Source of the DNA: Rhizobium sp. P40RR-XXII
Lineage (GTDB): Bacteria > Pseudomonadota > Alphaproteobacteria > Rhizobiales > Rhizobiaceae
Length of the DNA stretch: 64,000 bases
Direction of reading: 5' to 3'
Assembly: GCF_012641405.1 (NCBI RefSeq)
Contig: NZ_JABAII010000006.1
Coordinates: 186,001-250,000, forward strand
Part shown: piece after piece, positions 11,156 to 19,484 of the stretch
Position numbering within the stretch: position 1 is the stretch's first letter
Layout: each line of letters begins with the position of its first letter
Notes under the pieces: model-generated
What the model was told of the DNA's origin: nothing
Seen by the model: the letters and a program-made list of their open reading frames with translations, nothing else
Database searches by the model: none
Translations under genes and position numbers: made by a program

Positions 11156-11357
11156 GCCGGTGTCTCCAATATTTATTTCCGCAGAAAGGCTATCTGACTT
11201 CGACCGATCTGCTTTGTCGCGGACGCGAGAAAGGGTGGCATCGGGACGAATCTCATGGCCAAAACTCGATCATGAGCAACACAGCCGTCCAAGCTGAAGC
11301 CCGCCATAGGCGAGCTTTGCGATTTCAACAAAAGCGGACATTCTTCTACAGGCTGCA

Positions 11358-11555
11358 CTACTTGCCGCCCTTTCGCTTGGGATCGTGGCCATGATGACGA
11401 TCGCGTTCTCCGCCACCGCCGGAAACCTTGCTTCGGTCGCGCCGATCGGGCTCGGCGGCCAGCTTTGGAATATTCAATGGCGCCTTGGCATTTTCATGCG
11501 ATGCGCCCGGACCGCCTTGGCGGATGCTGGCCGGCGTCTTCGTCGAAGTGGACAT
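11358..11555 (-). CDS. Small hydrophilic protein (65 aa)
   Basis: Very hydrophilic, Gly/Pro/Arg-rich 65-residue protein without predicted fold, ending in a basic tail (HGHDPKRKGGK). The ATG at 11555 is preceded by AGGGAGG at 5 nt, which is strong support for translation. It is the last of three small genes in one leftward row (51, 60 and 65 aa) that begins behind a stress-type promoter at 12062-12087. Probably an intrinsically disordered stress protein; no family can be named. Confidence 0.6.
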   Translation of the reverse strand: MSTSTKTPASIRQGGPGASHENAKAPLNIPKLAAEPDRRDRSKVSGGGGERDRHHGHDPKRKGGK

Positions 11556-11565
11556 TGGCACCTCC

Positions 11566-11748
11566 CTATCGATCCTGTTGATGACCTTGGTGGCTGGTGT
11601 TGATCTTGCTATTTCCCTGCTGGCCCTTCTTTTCGGGATCGACCGACATGTCAGGCTTGCGGGGGTCGGATACGGACGGTCTGGCGTGATCGCCGACGCC
11701 CTTATCGCTTCGGTTTGCTTCGGGAACCGGTGGTGGTCTGCTACTCAT
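11566..11748 (-). CDS. Small hydrophilic protein (60 aa)
   Basis: 60 residues, rich in Pro, Ser, Gln and Asp, with segments KPDMSVDPEKKGQQGN and INTSHQGHQQDR; no hydrophobic core, so probably disordered and cytoplasmic. AGGAGG lies 5 nt before the ATG at 11748 (a second ATG one codon earlier is too close). Middle gene of the three-gene small-protein row, 10 bp from the next gene. Function unknown. Confidence 0.6.
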   Translation of the reverse strand: MSSRPPPVPEANRSDKGVGDHARPSVSDPRKPDMSVDPEKKGQQGNSKINTSHQGHQQDR

Positions 11749-11831
11749 CATATCCTCCTATCGCTGCTTGTGGCGAAACTTGGCGCGCGGAAAACCGCAA
11801 AGCTATCTGTCCCTGACAGTGCGGGATGGCG

Positions 11832-11987
11832 TCACTGGGTCTGAGACGATTGCGTTGTGCCATCTGGAAGTGCAGGTTCACCAGGATATAACTCGAAGGT
11901 GAAATAGACGGCGATAACGCAGGCAAGAACGAAAATCGTCGCAACAAAGATCATCATGCGGCGACCTGCTTGCGGCTGACGGTCCAT
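11832..11987 (-). CDS. 51-aa single-pass membrane protein
   Basis: Basic N-terminus (MDRQPQAGRRMM), one membrane helix (about residues 12-31, IFVATIFVLACVIAVYFTF) and a short acidic/polar tail (ELYPGEPALPDG). An AGGAGG ribosome-binding site lies 4 nt before the ATG. A GGAAC-N17-GGTT stress-type promoter sits about 75 nt upstream. First of three small genes on this strand. Likely a stress-induced inner-membrane miniprotein; no known family assigned. Confidence 0.65.
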   Translation of the reverse strand: MDRQPQAGRRMMIFVATIFVLACVIAVYFTFELYPGEPALPDGTTQSSQTQ

Positions 11988-12061
11988 CTGGCCTCCTCGC
12001 GAGCGTCTCGCCCGCGCCCAAGCGCGGTCATCTTCTCGGCATCACGGAACGGACAAAGGTT

Positions 12062-12087
12062 AACCCGCGTCCCATCCATAATGTTCC
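12062..12087 (-). promoter_or_regulatory. EcfG-type stress promoter for the small-protein row
   Basis: Minus strand GGAAC (12083-12087), 17-nt spacer, GGTT (12062-12065). This fits the RpoE2/EcfG pattern GGAAC-N18/19-TT. It points into the 51-aa gene. Confidence 0.55.
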
Positions 12088-12140
12088 CGACAAATGGGCG
12101 GTAGTTCGGGTCTCTGTCTGTGCAACAAACAATCCAGCTA

Positions 12141-12998
12141 TCACAGCAAGGGCTTGCCTCCCGTGACGGCGACCGTGGTTCCCGAGACATAGCTGGAGAG
12201 CGGGTCAGCGAGCATGACGTATGTCGTTGCCAGCTCCGCCGGTTGACCGGGCCGTTTCATCGGCACTTGCTTTCCGAAATGCTCGACGGCATCCGGCGCC
12301 AAGGTCGAAGGGATTAGCGGCGTCCAAATAGGTCCAGGCGCGACCGCATTGGCGCGAATGCCCTTTTCCGCGAGCAATTGCGCCAAGCCTGCGGTGAAAT
12401 TTTGTATAGCGCCTTTGGTTGTGGCATAGGCAAGTAATGTCGGGTTCGGATTGTCCGAATTGATCGACGCTGTATTGATGATGGCGCTGCCCGGCTTCAT
12501 ATGCGGCACGGCCGCCTTGGTCAGATAAAACATGGCGTGAATATTGACCTTGAACGTCAGATCCCATTCCTCGTCGCTGATGTCGCCGATATCGTGAAAG
12601 CTTGCCTGATGCGCGGCATTGTTCACAAGGATGTCAATCCCACCGAGTTCGGTCACGGCCTTGTCGATGATATCGCGGCAATGCTTCGGATCTTGGATAT
12701 CGCCTGAAACCAGAATCGCTTTGCGGCCTGCCTTCTCGACCCAGCGTCGGGTCTCGTGCGCGTCGTCATCCTCGTTAAGATAGGCGATCAGAATGTCGGC
12801 CCCCTCGCGCGCGAAAGCAATCGCGACCGCGCGGCCAATACCGCTGTCGCCCCCGGTGATGATCGCCCTCTTGCCGGCAAGTCTCTCCGATCCGCGATAG
12901 CTGTCTTCTCCGTGATCGGGCGCCGGATGCATGGCGGCCGTGTGACCAGGCATAGACTGCTGCTGTTGTGGGAATGGTGGCTTGGGGTAGGTAACCAT
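12141..12998 (-). CDS. SDR oxidoreductase, YhdG/stress-protein-39 type
   Basis: 285-residue short-chain dehydrogenase with the long N-terminal extension (PKPPFPQQQQ ... DHGEDSYRGSERLAGK) typical of the general-stress subgroup. The cofactor motif is TGGDSGIGRA (near residue 48), then NNAAH, and the catalytic YATTK with an upstream Ser in NTASINS. It should use NAD(P)(H); the substrate is unknown. The frame runs on to 13583 but the ATG at 12998 has GGAG at 6 nt and a stress promoter 45 nt ahead, so the longer start is rejected. Divergent from the SDR at 13177. Confidence 0.88.
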   Translation of the reverse strand: MVTYPKPPFPQQQQSMPGHTAAMHPAPDHGEDSYRGSERLAGKRAIITGGDSGIGRAVAIAFAREGADILIAYLNEDDDAHETRRWVEKAGRKAILVSGDIQDPKHCRDIIDKAVTELGGIDILVNNAAHQASFHDIGDISDEEWDLTFKVNIHAMFYLTKAAVPHMKPGSAIINTASINSDNPNPTLLAYATTKGAIQNFTAGLAQLLAEKGIRANAVAPGPIWTPLIPSTLAPDAVEHFGKQVPMKRPGQPAELATTYVMLADPLSSYVSGTTVAVTGGKPLL

Positions 12999-13042
12999 GG
13001 TTGTCTCCAGGGCCTCGTGCTCGTTGGATTTCTTCATCTCCG

Positions 13043-13067
13043 AACCCGCTGGTTGGCGCCGGGTTCC
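13043..13067 (-). promoter_or_regulatory. EcfG-type stress promoter, leftward SDR
   Basis: Minus strand GGAAC (13063-13067), 16-nt spacer, GGTT (13043-13046), ending 45 nt before the SDR start at 12998. Confidence 0.65.
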
Positions 13068-13104
13068 CATCGATTGGCAAAAATCGATGACAACTGGGCC
13101 TGCA

Positions 13105-13129
13105 GGAACCTTGGCGCCGTCTGGCGGTT
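13105..13129 (+). promoter_or_regulatory. EcfG-type stress promoter, rightward SDR
   Basis: GGAAC (13105-13109), 16-nt spacer, GGTT (13126-13129), ending 47 nt before the SDR start at 13177. It is back-to-back with the leftward copy 38 bp away. Confidence 0.65.
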
Positions 13130-13176
13130 CTGCACGCAAGGCCAATCCGATAATTCGTTTGGAAAGGGACGCTCCA

Positions 13177-13941
13177 ATGCATCGTTTCAAGGAAAAAGTC
13201 GTGATCGTGACCGGCGCAGCCTCGGGAATGGGAGAAGCCACCGCCCGGCGGTTTTCGGAGGAAGGTGCCAATGTCGCTCTTGTCGATCGCAACGCCGAGG
13301 CCCTGAGCAAGGTCATTGCCGACCTGCCAGCCGAACGCAGCATGGCGCAGGTGGTGGACGTCTCGCAATCGGCCGCAGTCGACGCGATGGTTTTGGCCGT
13401 TGTGGACAGGTTCGGTCGGCTTGATGTGATCGTCAATAATGCGGGCGTCCACGAGGCTGGCGAACCCGGCGACATTTCCGACAAGCGTTGGCGCAATGTC
13501 ATGGCCACCGACCTTGACGGCGTGTTTTTCGGATGCCGCGCCGCCATTCCGTATCTTGAGAAAACCAAGGGCGCGATCATCAATACCGCATCCGTTTCGG
13601 GGACAGGGGGCGACTGGGGAATGAGCCCCTATAACGCCGCTAAAGGTGGTGTCGTCAATCTTACACGGGCATTGGCACTCGATCTCGGCAAGAAAGGTAT
13701 CCGCGTCAATTCGGTATGTCCGAGCCTGACGCGGACGGGCATGACCACGGACATGCTCAAGGACGATGCACTCGTCGCCAAATTCACGCAGCGCATTGCG
13801 CTCGGTCGTGTCTGCGAGGCGCATGAAGTCGCCGCCGTCATCGCCTTTCTGGCAAGCGACGATGCAAGCTTCGTGACCGGTGCCAATATCGCCATCGATG
13901 GCGGGGTTTCGGCTTCCAATGGCCAGCCGGCGCAAGATTAA
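13177..13941 (+). CDS. SDR oxidoreductase (FabG-like)
   Basis: 254-residue classical short-chain dehydrogenase with cofactor motif TGAASGMGEA, the stabilising NNAG motif, catalytic Ser in NTASVSG and active site YNAAK. It ends in the usual VTGANIAIDGG. An acidic residue (VDRN) after the second strand suggests an NAD preference. Substrate unknown; stress context rather than fatty acid synthesis. The frame is open from 12997, but the ATG at 13177 has a GGAAAGGGA-type ribosome-binding site and a stress promoter ahead. Followed 16 bp later by the DUF296 gene, probably as an operon. Confidence 0.88.
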   Translation: MHRFKEKVVIVTGAASGMGEATARRFSEEGANVALVDRNAEALSKVIADLPAERSMAQVVDVSQSAAVDAMVLAVVDRFGRLDVIVNNAGVHEAGEPGDISDKRWRNVMATDLDGVFFGCRAAIPYLEKTKGAIINTASVSGTGGDWGMSPYNAAKGGVVNLTRALALDLGKKGIRVNSVCPSLTRTGMTTDMLKDDALVAKFTQRIALGRVCEAHEVAAVIAFLASDDASFVTGANIAIDGGVSASNGQPAQD

Positions 13942-13957
13942 AGCGGAGGCGACTGTC

Positions 13958-14395
13958 ATGAATTTCAAGAAAATCGAGCTCCAGAACGGGCAGAAGACCT
14001 ATATCGTCGTGCTCGACACCAATGAGGAGGCTTTCTCCACCCTCCGGGCATTCGCCGCGGACCAGCATTTGACCGCGGCCTCGATTACTGCGATCGGAGC
14101 CTTCAAAACGGCGACCGTCGGCTGGTTCGATTTCGCAAATCGCAACCACCGCAAGATCCCAATCGCAGAGCAATGCGAGGTACTGAGCTTGGTGGGCGAT
14201 ATCGCCACCGGTGATGACGGCAAGCCAAGTTTGCATCTTCATGCCGTTCTCGGCCTTGCGGACGGATCTACTCGTGGCGGCCATTTCCTCGACGGCATCG
14301 TTCACCCGACATTGGAAGCAACCGTCGTCGAAACGCCCGCAGATCTGCATCGCCGTCATCAAAAGGACCTCGGCATCGCCTTGATTGACCTTTGA
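13958..14395 (+). CDS. PPC/DUF296 domain protein
   Basis: 145 residues covering a single PPC (DUF296) domain. The His cluster SLHLHAVLG ... GGHFLDG is the presumed metal-binding site of bacterial PPC proteins. In plants the domain occurs in AT-hook DNA-binding proteins; the bacterial single-domain form is a trimer of unknown role. GGAGG precedes the ATG at 13958. It follows the SDR gene closely and should share its stress promoter. Confidence 0.85.
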   Translation: MNFKKIELQNGQKTYIVVLDTNEEAFSTLRAFAADQHLTAASITAIGAFKTATVGWFDFANRNHRKIPIAEQCEVLSLVGDIATGDDGKPSLHLHAVLGLADGSTRGGHFLDGIVHPTLEATVVETPADLHRRHQKDLGIALIDL

Positions 14396-14419
14396 AATCT
14401 GTTGCCTCGCCCCTCACCA

Positions 14420-14444
14420 GGAACAATGCCGAGCGGCAAAGGTT
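14420..14444 (+). promoter_or_regulatory. EcfG-type stress promoter of the catalase gene
   Basis: GGAAC (14420-14424), 16-nt spacer, GGTT (14441-14444), 49 nt before the katE-like start. Confidence 0.7.
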
Positions 14445-14493
14445 CGACCTCGCGAACCCGATACGAACATGAGTTCGACAAAAGGAGGACAGC

Positions 14494-16587
14494 ATGGCGA
14501 GCGAGACGAATTTCGAAACATCACGCGGTGAAGGCGGCGAGACGCATCAGCAGATTACGGCAAAGGTGTCCCATGACGCGGCCGATCATCTGACAACCAA
14601 TCAAGGCATACGGGTCTCAGACAACCAGAACAGCCTGAAGTCAGGCCAGCGAGGACCGACGCTGCTGGAAGACTTCGTTCTGCGTGAAAAGATCTTCCAT
14701 TTCGACCACGAGCGGATCCCCGAAAGGATCGTTCATGCGAGGGGGTCGGCCGCCCATGGCTTCTTCGAGCTTTATGAACCGCTTTCCGATATCACCCGCG
14801 CCGATCTGTTCCAGCGCAAGGGCGAGAAGACGCCCGTTTTTGTGCGATTTTCCACGGTTGCCGGCGGCGCAGGATCTGTCGACACGCCGCGGGACGTGCG
14901 TGGCTTCGCCGTGAAATTCTATACCAAACAGGGTAATTGGGATCTCGTCGGCAATAATATCCCGGTGTTCTTCATCCAGGATGCGATGAAATTTCCGGAC
15001 CTCGTGCATGCGGTCAAAATGGAGGCCGACAGGGCCTATCCGCAGGCCGCCTCCGCCCACGACACCTTCTGGGACTTTGTGTCCCTGATGCCGGAATCGA
15101 CGCATATGCTGATGTGGGCGATGTCCGACCGCGCTATTCCCCGTTCCTTCCGCATGATGCAGGGCTTCGGAATTCACACTTTTCGCTTTGTCAACGAAGC
15201 CGGCAAATCCACCTTCGTTAAGTTTCATTGGAAGCCGAAGCTGGGTATCCAATCCCTGGTCTGGGACGAAGCTCTCAAGCTGCAGGCAGCCGATAACGAC
15301 TATCATCGTCGCGATCTTTTCGAGGCCATCGCGGCAGGGCAATTTCCGGAATGGGAACTGGGGTTACAGCTCTTCGACGATGCCTTTGCCGAAAGCCTTC
15401 CCTATGACGTCCTCGATTCCACGAAAATCATCCCCGAAGAGATACTGCCGCTCAAGATCGTCGGGCGGTTGGTGCTCGACCGCAATCCGGACAATTTCTT
15501 CGCTGAAACGGAACAGGTGGCGTTCTGCCCTGCCAATATCGTTCCTGGTGTCGATTTCACCAACGATCCATTGCTGCAGGGACGCCTGTTCAGCTATCTC
15601 GATACGCAGAAATCCCGTCTGGGCACCGCGAACTTCCACCAACTGCCGATCAATGCACCGAAATGTCCGGTCATGAATTTTCAACGCGACGGACAGATGC
15701 AGATGGCGGTGCCGAAGGGTCGAGCCAATTATGAGCCCAACAGTCTTGGCGACGATGGCGAAGCCGGCGGTCCGCGTGAATGTCCCGTCAGCGGCTTTCA
15801 AACCTACGAGCATCAGATTGGCGAGGCGGAGCACGGTGACAAACGTCGCATTCGCGGCGAGCTTTTTGCCGATCATTACAGCCAGGCCCGCCTGTTCTGG
15901 AAATCGCAGACACCCTCGGAGCAGGCCCATATCGCTTCGGCGTTCGTCTTCGAATTGTCGAAGGTACAAATGGAGCATGTGCCACCCCGTATGGTCGGTA
16001 ATCTTATGAATGTCGACACCGCGCTCGCCAATCGTGTTGCCGCCGGCCTCGGTCTGGTTGCGCCCCAAAAGAACGCGCCGGCGCGCGAACCGATCGACCT
16101 CGACGCATCCCCTGCCCTGTCCATTCATAGGAATATGAAAGAGAGCCTCGAGGGGCGAAAAATAGGCATATTGATTGCCGCCGGGAGCGACGCAAAAGCG
16201 GTCTCCGATCTCGTTGATCTGTTGAACGAGGCCAAAGCAACACCCTTCCTTGTAGCGCCGAGGATCGGCGACACAAAGCTTTCCGACGGCAATACGATCA
16301 GAGCCGACGGCCAACTTCTCGGGTCGCCGTCGCAGATCTTCGACGCGGTTGCCGTTGTCCTTTCCAAGGAGGGTGCCGCTACGCTCGCCAAAGAAGCTGC
16401 GGCCGTGCAATGGGTGATGGACGCGTTCGGGCATTTGAAGGCGATCGGCCACGACGCTCCTGCCAAAGCGCTTCTCGACAAGGCGGGAATTCGGCCCGAT
16501 GCCGGCGTCGTCGACCTCGTTTCATTTCCGGGCGCTGCAGCCAAACGCTATTGGGACCGTGAACCCGCAATACGCATGCTCGCTTGA
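14494..16587 (+). CDS. katE: Large-subunit catalase (HPII/KatE type)
   Basis: 697-residue monofunctional heme catalase of the large-subunit clade; it breaks hydrogen peroxide into water and oxygen. Visible active-site residues: H81 (in [12 protein letters not shown]), N154 ([11 protein letters not shown]) and the heme-ligand Y368 ([14 protein letters not shown]). The extra C-terminal domain (from about 547, [12 protein letters not shown]) has the flavodoxin/class-I-amidotransferase-like fold typical of HPII. AAAGGAGG lies 5 nt before the ATG. A stress promoter precedes it and a strong hairpin follows. Confidence 0.95.
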   Translation: MASETNFETSRGEGGETHQQITAKVSHDAADHLTTNQGIRVSDNQNSLKSGQRGPTLLEDFVLREKIFHFDHERIPERIVHARGSAAHGFFELYEPLSDITRADLFQRKGEKTPVFVRFSTVAGGAGSVDTPRDVRGFAVKFYTKQGNWDLVGNNIPVFFIQDAMKFPDLVHAVKMEADRAYPQAASAHDTFWDFVSLMPESTHMLMWAMSDRAIPRSFRMMQGFGIHTFRFVNEAGKSTFVKFHWKPKLGIQSLVWDEALKLQAADNDYHRRDLFEAIAAGQFPEWELGLQLFDDAFAESLPYDVLDSTKIIPEEILPLKIVGRLVLDRNPDNFFAETEQVAFCPANIVPGVDFTNDPLLQGRLFSYLDTQKSRLGTANFHQLPINAPKCPVMNFQRDGQMQMAVPKGRANYEPNSLGDDGEAGGPRECPVSGFQTYEHQIGEAEHGDKRRIRGELFADHYSQARLFWKSQTPSEQAHIASAFVFELSKVQMEHVPPRMVGNLMNVDTALANRVAAGLGLVAPQKNAPAREPIDLDASPALSIHRNMKESLEGRKIGILIAAGSDAKAVSDLVDLLNEAKATPFLVAPRIGDTKLSDGNTIRADGQLLGSPSQIFDAVAVVLSKEGAATLAKEAAAVQWVMDAFGHLKAIGHDAPAKALLDKAGIRPDAGVVDLVSFPGAAAKRYWDREPAIRMLA

Positions 16588-16636
16588 ACGGTAAGGCTTT
16601 CATGTTGCCGGAAAGCCTCCGTCTGGCGACAGGCGG

Positions 16637-16672
16637 CACCCGCCGAGCTCCTTGTTCGGCGGGTGTTGTTTT
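16637..16672 (+). terminator. Rho-independent terminator after catalase gene
   Basis: A perfect 10-bp stem (CACCCGCCGA, 16637-16646, with TCGGCGGGTG, 16656-16665) and 9-nt loop, followed by TTGTTTT. It lies 50 bp after the catalase stop and just before the convergent ThDP-enzyme stop, so it may work for both strands. Confidence 0.8.
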
Positions 16673-16674
16673 GG

Positions 16675-18462
16675 CTATTTTCGGCCAGGGAGAATGGCAC
16701 TGAGCGCCTGCTTCAACGTACCCTTGACGACACCGCTTTCCTCCGGATCCCCCTTTAATAAAGCGGCGGTAAGATTGCTCATCTGCTCGAAAGTCAGATG
16801 CGGCGGCATGGGAGGCACCTCCGGATCGGTCTTGACCTCGAGGACGACGGGACGTTTGGCGGCGAGCGCCTCATCCCACGCGGCTCCCAGATTTTCCGGT
16901 TTGTCGACAAAGACACCCTGCAGACCGATGAGCTCGGCAAAGCGATGATAGGGGACATTCGGAATACGCTGGGACGCATCGAACTTCGGATCCCCTTCCA
17001 TGACGCGCTGTTCCCAAGTCACCTGGTTGAGATCCTCATTGTTGAAAACGCAGACCACCAGCCGGGGATCGGGCCAGTTTCGCCAATATTTGGCAGCGGT
17101 AATCAGTTCGGCCATGTTGTTCATCTGCATGGCGCCGTCGCCCACGAGTGCAATGACAGGCCGGTCCGGATGAGCGATCTTGGCCGCAATCGCATAGGGA
17201 ACGGCCGCCCCCATGGACGCGAGGCCACCGGACAAGGAAGCCATCATGCCGCGCCGCATGCGGAGATCCCGAGCATACCAGTTGGCGCAGGAACCGGAAT
17301 CGCTAGTGACGATGGCCCGGTCGGGAAGGCGGGGCGAAAGTTCCCAGATAACGCGCTGCGGATTAACGGGATTGGCCTCCACATGTGCCCGTATCTCGAG
17401 CGTTCTCCACCACTTGCCGACGGCGGCTTCGATCTTCTTGCGCCAGGAAAGATCTTGCTTTTGCTTCAGGAGCGGCAACAGCGCCTCCAGGGTTTCACGC
17501 GCATCGCCGACCAGATTGACCTCCATGGGATAGCGCAGGGAAAGCATATCCGGTCGTATATCGATCTGAACGCCGCGCGCATCGCCCTCCTCGGGAAGAA
17601 ATTCCGAATAGGGAAAGCCGGAGCCGATCACCAATAGCGTATCGCAATCGCGCATCAGATCCCATGATGGCTCGGTTCCGAGAAGGCCGATCGAGCCCGT
17701 AACCCAGCCAAGATCATCGGGCAGCGCCGCCTTGCCGAGCAACGCCTTGGCGGCACCGGCGCCGAGGCGATCGGCAACCGCGATCACCTCCTGTGTCGCG
17801 CCGAGCGCACCAGCGCCGACTAGAACCGCAACCCGCTCACCGGCATTCAGCACCTCGGCGGCACGCCTCAGATCGATTTCATGCGGCACAGTTCTCGGCG
17901 CCGTATAGCCAACGCCCGACATCACGGAACCATGCTTGCGCGGCGGTGTTTCATAAGGCATTTCCTGCAAATCGTTCGGCAGGATGACGGCGGTTACGGT
18001 CTTGTTGGCAAGAGCGATCCGCACGGCGCGATCGATCAGGTGCCGGATCTGCGCAGGCGTGGCTGCCTGATGCACAAAATCGCCGGCGACATCCTTGAAG
18101 AGCGAGGCGAGATCGACCTCCTGTTGATAGTGCCCGCCAATGGCACGCCGGGCCTGTTGGCCAACCAGTGCCAAGACCGGCTGATGATCAAGCCGCGCGT
18201 CGTAAAGGCCTGTGACGAGGTGCGTGGCGCCCGGACCTGACGTCGCGATACAGACCCCCAATTCACCGGAAAATTTCGCATAAGCCGATGCCATAAAAGC
18301 CGCCATCTCCTCGTGACGGGCCTGGGTGAATTCGATTTTTCCGTCCGCACGGTTCAAGGCACCGAAAAGACCGTTAATGCCGTCTCCCGGATAGCCGAAC
18401 AAACGCCGTACGCCCCAATCGTGGAGGCGCTGCACGATGAAATCGCCAACCGTCTTTGCCAT
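16675..18462 (-). CDS. ThDP-dependent enzyme, pyruvate oxidase (PoxB)-like
   Basis: 595 residues with the three-domain layout of the acetolactate synthase/pyruvate oxidase family. The cofactor-activating Glu is in QARHEEMAAFMASAYAK (residue about 51), the central FAD/nucleotide-binding-like domain contains VLVGAGALG, and the C-terminal ThDP motif is GDGAMQMNNMAEL ... NNEDLNQVTWEQR. Best guess is quinone-linked pyruvate oxidation to acetate and CO2, but an acetolactate-synthase-like role cannot be excluded. GGAG precedes the ATG at 7 nt. It has its own stress promoter and lies just downstream of the oxidase operon. Confidence 0.8.
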   Translation of the reverse strand: MAKTVGDFIVQRLHDWGVRRLFGYPGDGINGLFGALNRADGKIEFTQARHEEMAAFMASAYAKFSGELGVCIATSGPGATHLVTGLYDARLDHQPVLALVGQQARRAIGGHYQQEVDLASLFKDVAGDFVHQAATPAQIRHLIDRAVRIALANKTVTAVILPNDLQEMPYETPPRKHGSVMSGVGYTAPRTVPHEIDLRRAAEVLNAGERVAVLVGAGALGATQEVIAVADRLGAGAAKALLGKAALPDDLGWVTGSIGLLGTEPSWDLMRDCDTLLVIGSGFPYSEFLPEEGDARGVQIDIRPDMLSLRYPMEVNLVGDARETLEALLPLLKQKQDLSWRKKIEAAVGKWWRTLEIRAHVEANPVNPQRVIWELSPRLPDRAIVTSDSGSCANWYARDLRMRRGMMASLSGGLASMGAAVPYAIAAKIAHPDRPVIALVGDGAMQMNNMAELITAAKYWRNWPDPRLVVCVFNNEDLNQVTWEQRVMEGDPKFDASQRIPNVPYHRFAELIGLQGVFVDKPENLGAAWDEALAAKRPVVLEVKTDPEVPPMPPHLTFEQMSNLTAALLKGDPEESGVVKGTLKQALSAILPGRK

Positions 18463-18513
18463 GATCTATCTCCGCTTGTTACGCGCCGCCATTCCCCGAC
18501 GCAGATGGCGTCC

Positions 18514-18538
18514 AACAAGCGGAGCTCGCTTATGTTCC
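18514..18538 (-). promoter_or_regulatory. EcfG-type stress promoter of the ThDP enzyme
   Basis: Minus strand GGAAC (18534-18538), 16-nt spacer, TGTT (18514-18517), 52 nt before the start at 18462. Confidence 0.6.
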
Positions 18539-18565
18539 CATAAACAACGGGCGGTAAGCGCTTCG

Positions 18566-18841
18566 CTAGGAGAAAGCACGCGTCCAGTAATCGATGCCAA
18601 GGAAGAGCAGCAAAACGAGAAGCCACGCAGAGGCAGCAAGGGCCGCGATGCGGTTTAACGCATCTTCTTCGTCCAGATGCATGTAGCGCCAATAGATTAT
18701 CGCCGATTTCAACAATGCAATCGAGAAGCTCGCAGCAAGGCCAGCTACGCCGCTCAACAGCAGGCTGGCGCAGATGGTGATACCGAGCAGACCCAGCAGT
18801 ATGATCCAGAGTGATACCAGCGGATTTATCTGCCGCAACAT
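18566..18841 (-). CDS. caa3 oxidase small subunit (subunit IV type)
   Basis: 91 residues with three predicted membrane helices and the YWRYMHLDEEDALNR segment typical of prokaryotic cytochrome c oxidase subunit IV (COX4_pro). It is the fourth subunit of the caa3 oxidase encoded upstream. A longer frame to 18928 overlaps subunit III, so the ATG at 18841 is preferred. Last gene of the long ACIII-caa3 operon. Confidence 0.8.
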   Translation of the reverse strand: MLRQINPLVSLWIILLGLLGITICASLLLSGVAGLAASFSIALLKSAIIYWRYMHLDEEDALNRIAALAASAWLLVLLLFLGIDYWTRAFS

Positions 18842-18848
18842 CGGGTAT

Positions 18849-19484
18849 TTACCTCGCCAAATAAAATACCGGATAGAGAAAGACCCAGACCACATCGACG
18901 AGATGCCAATATAGCCCGGCGACGACAAGGACTATAGAGCGTTGCGGGAGTGCAATGGCGCCTCGCGCCGTTTGAAATGACAACAGCAACAAAAGCAGAA
19001 TGCCGACGGCCAAGTGTGCGGCATGCAAAGCAGTCGCCGACAGATAAAGATTCATGAAAAGATGCTGGATACTTGTGTCATAGCGCGCTTCTATTCCAGG
19101 CACCGGTAGCAGTCCTTCGGCGAATTCCAGCCGGTACTCATAGGCTTTAAGCGCCAGGAACGCCAAACCCAGCATCGAGGCGCCGGCAAACCGGCGAGCA
19201 GAAGATCCAGCCTGGCCTGTTTGTGCGCTCTCGACGCCCAGCGCGACGAGCAGGCTTGAGGTCAGCAAGATCGCGGTATTCATCCCGCCAATGCCAAAAT
19301 GCAAGGCGTGCGAGGCGTGCACGATCTCCGCCGAATGGGCCATTCGCATGGCCGCAGCGACACAGAACAGGGCTCCAAACAGCATGATTTCGCTGCCGAG
19401 AAAGACATACATGCCCATCATGGCCGCTCGATGCTGCTGCCGGGGATCGGTGAAAGGTTCGGCAACGGGTTCGGTGTCAGGCAT
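18849..19484 (-). CDS. ctaE: caa3 cytochrome c oxidase subunit III
   Basis: 211-residue membrane protein with five predicted helices, the short form found in caa3 oxidases. Family hallmarks include [16 protein letters not shown] near the N-terminus and [14 protein letters not shown] ... [19 protein letters not shown] at the C-terminus. It has no metals and stabilises subunit I during turnover. The start overlaps the end of the subunit I gene by 8 bp. Confidence 0.92.
   Translation of the reverse strand: MPDTEPVAEPFTDPRQQHRAAMMGMYVFLGSEIMLFGALFCVAAAMRMAHSAEIVHASHALHFGIGGMNTAILLTSSLLVALGVESAQTGQAGSSARRFAGASMLGLAFLALKAYEYRLEFAEGLLPVPGIEARYDTSIQHLFMNLYLSATALHAAHLAVGILLLLLLSFQTARGAIALPQRSIVLVVAGLYWHLVDVVWVFLYPVFYLAR

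Noticed and set aside
12775..13968. 397-codon leftward open frame across the two SDR genes
   Set aside because: It is antisense to the rightward SDR and out of frame with the leftward one; both genuine SDR frames have intact catalytic motifs and ribosome-binding sites, while this one has no recognisable domain.
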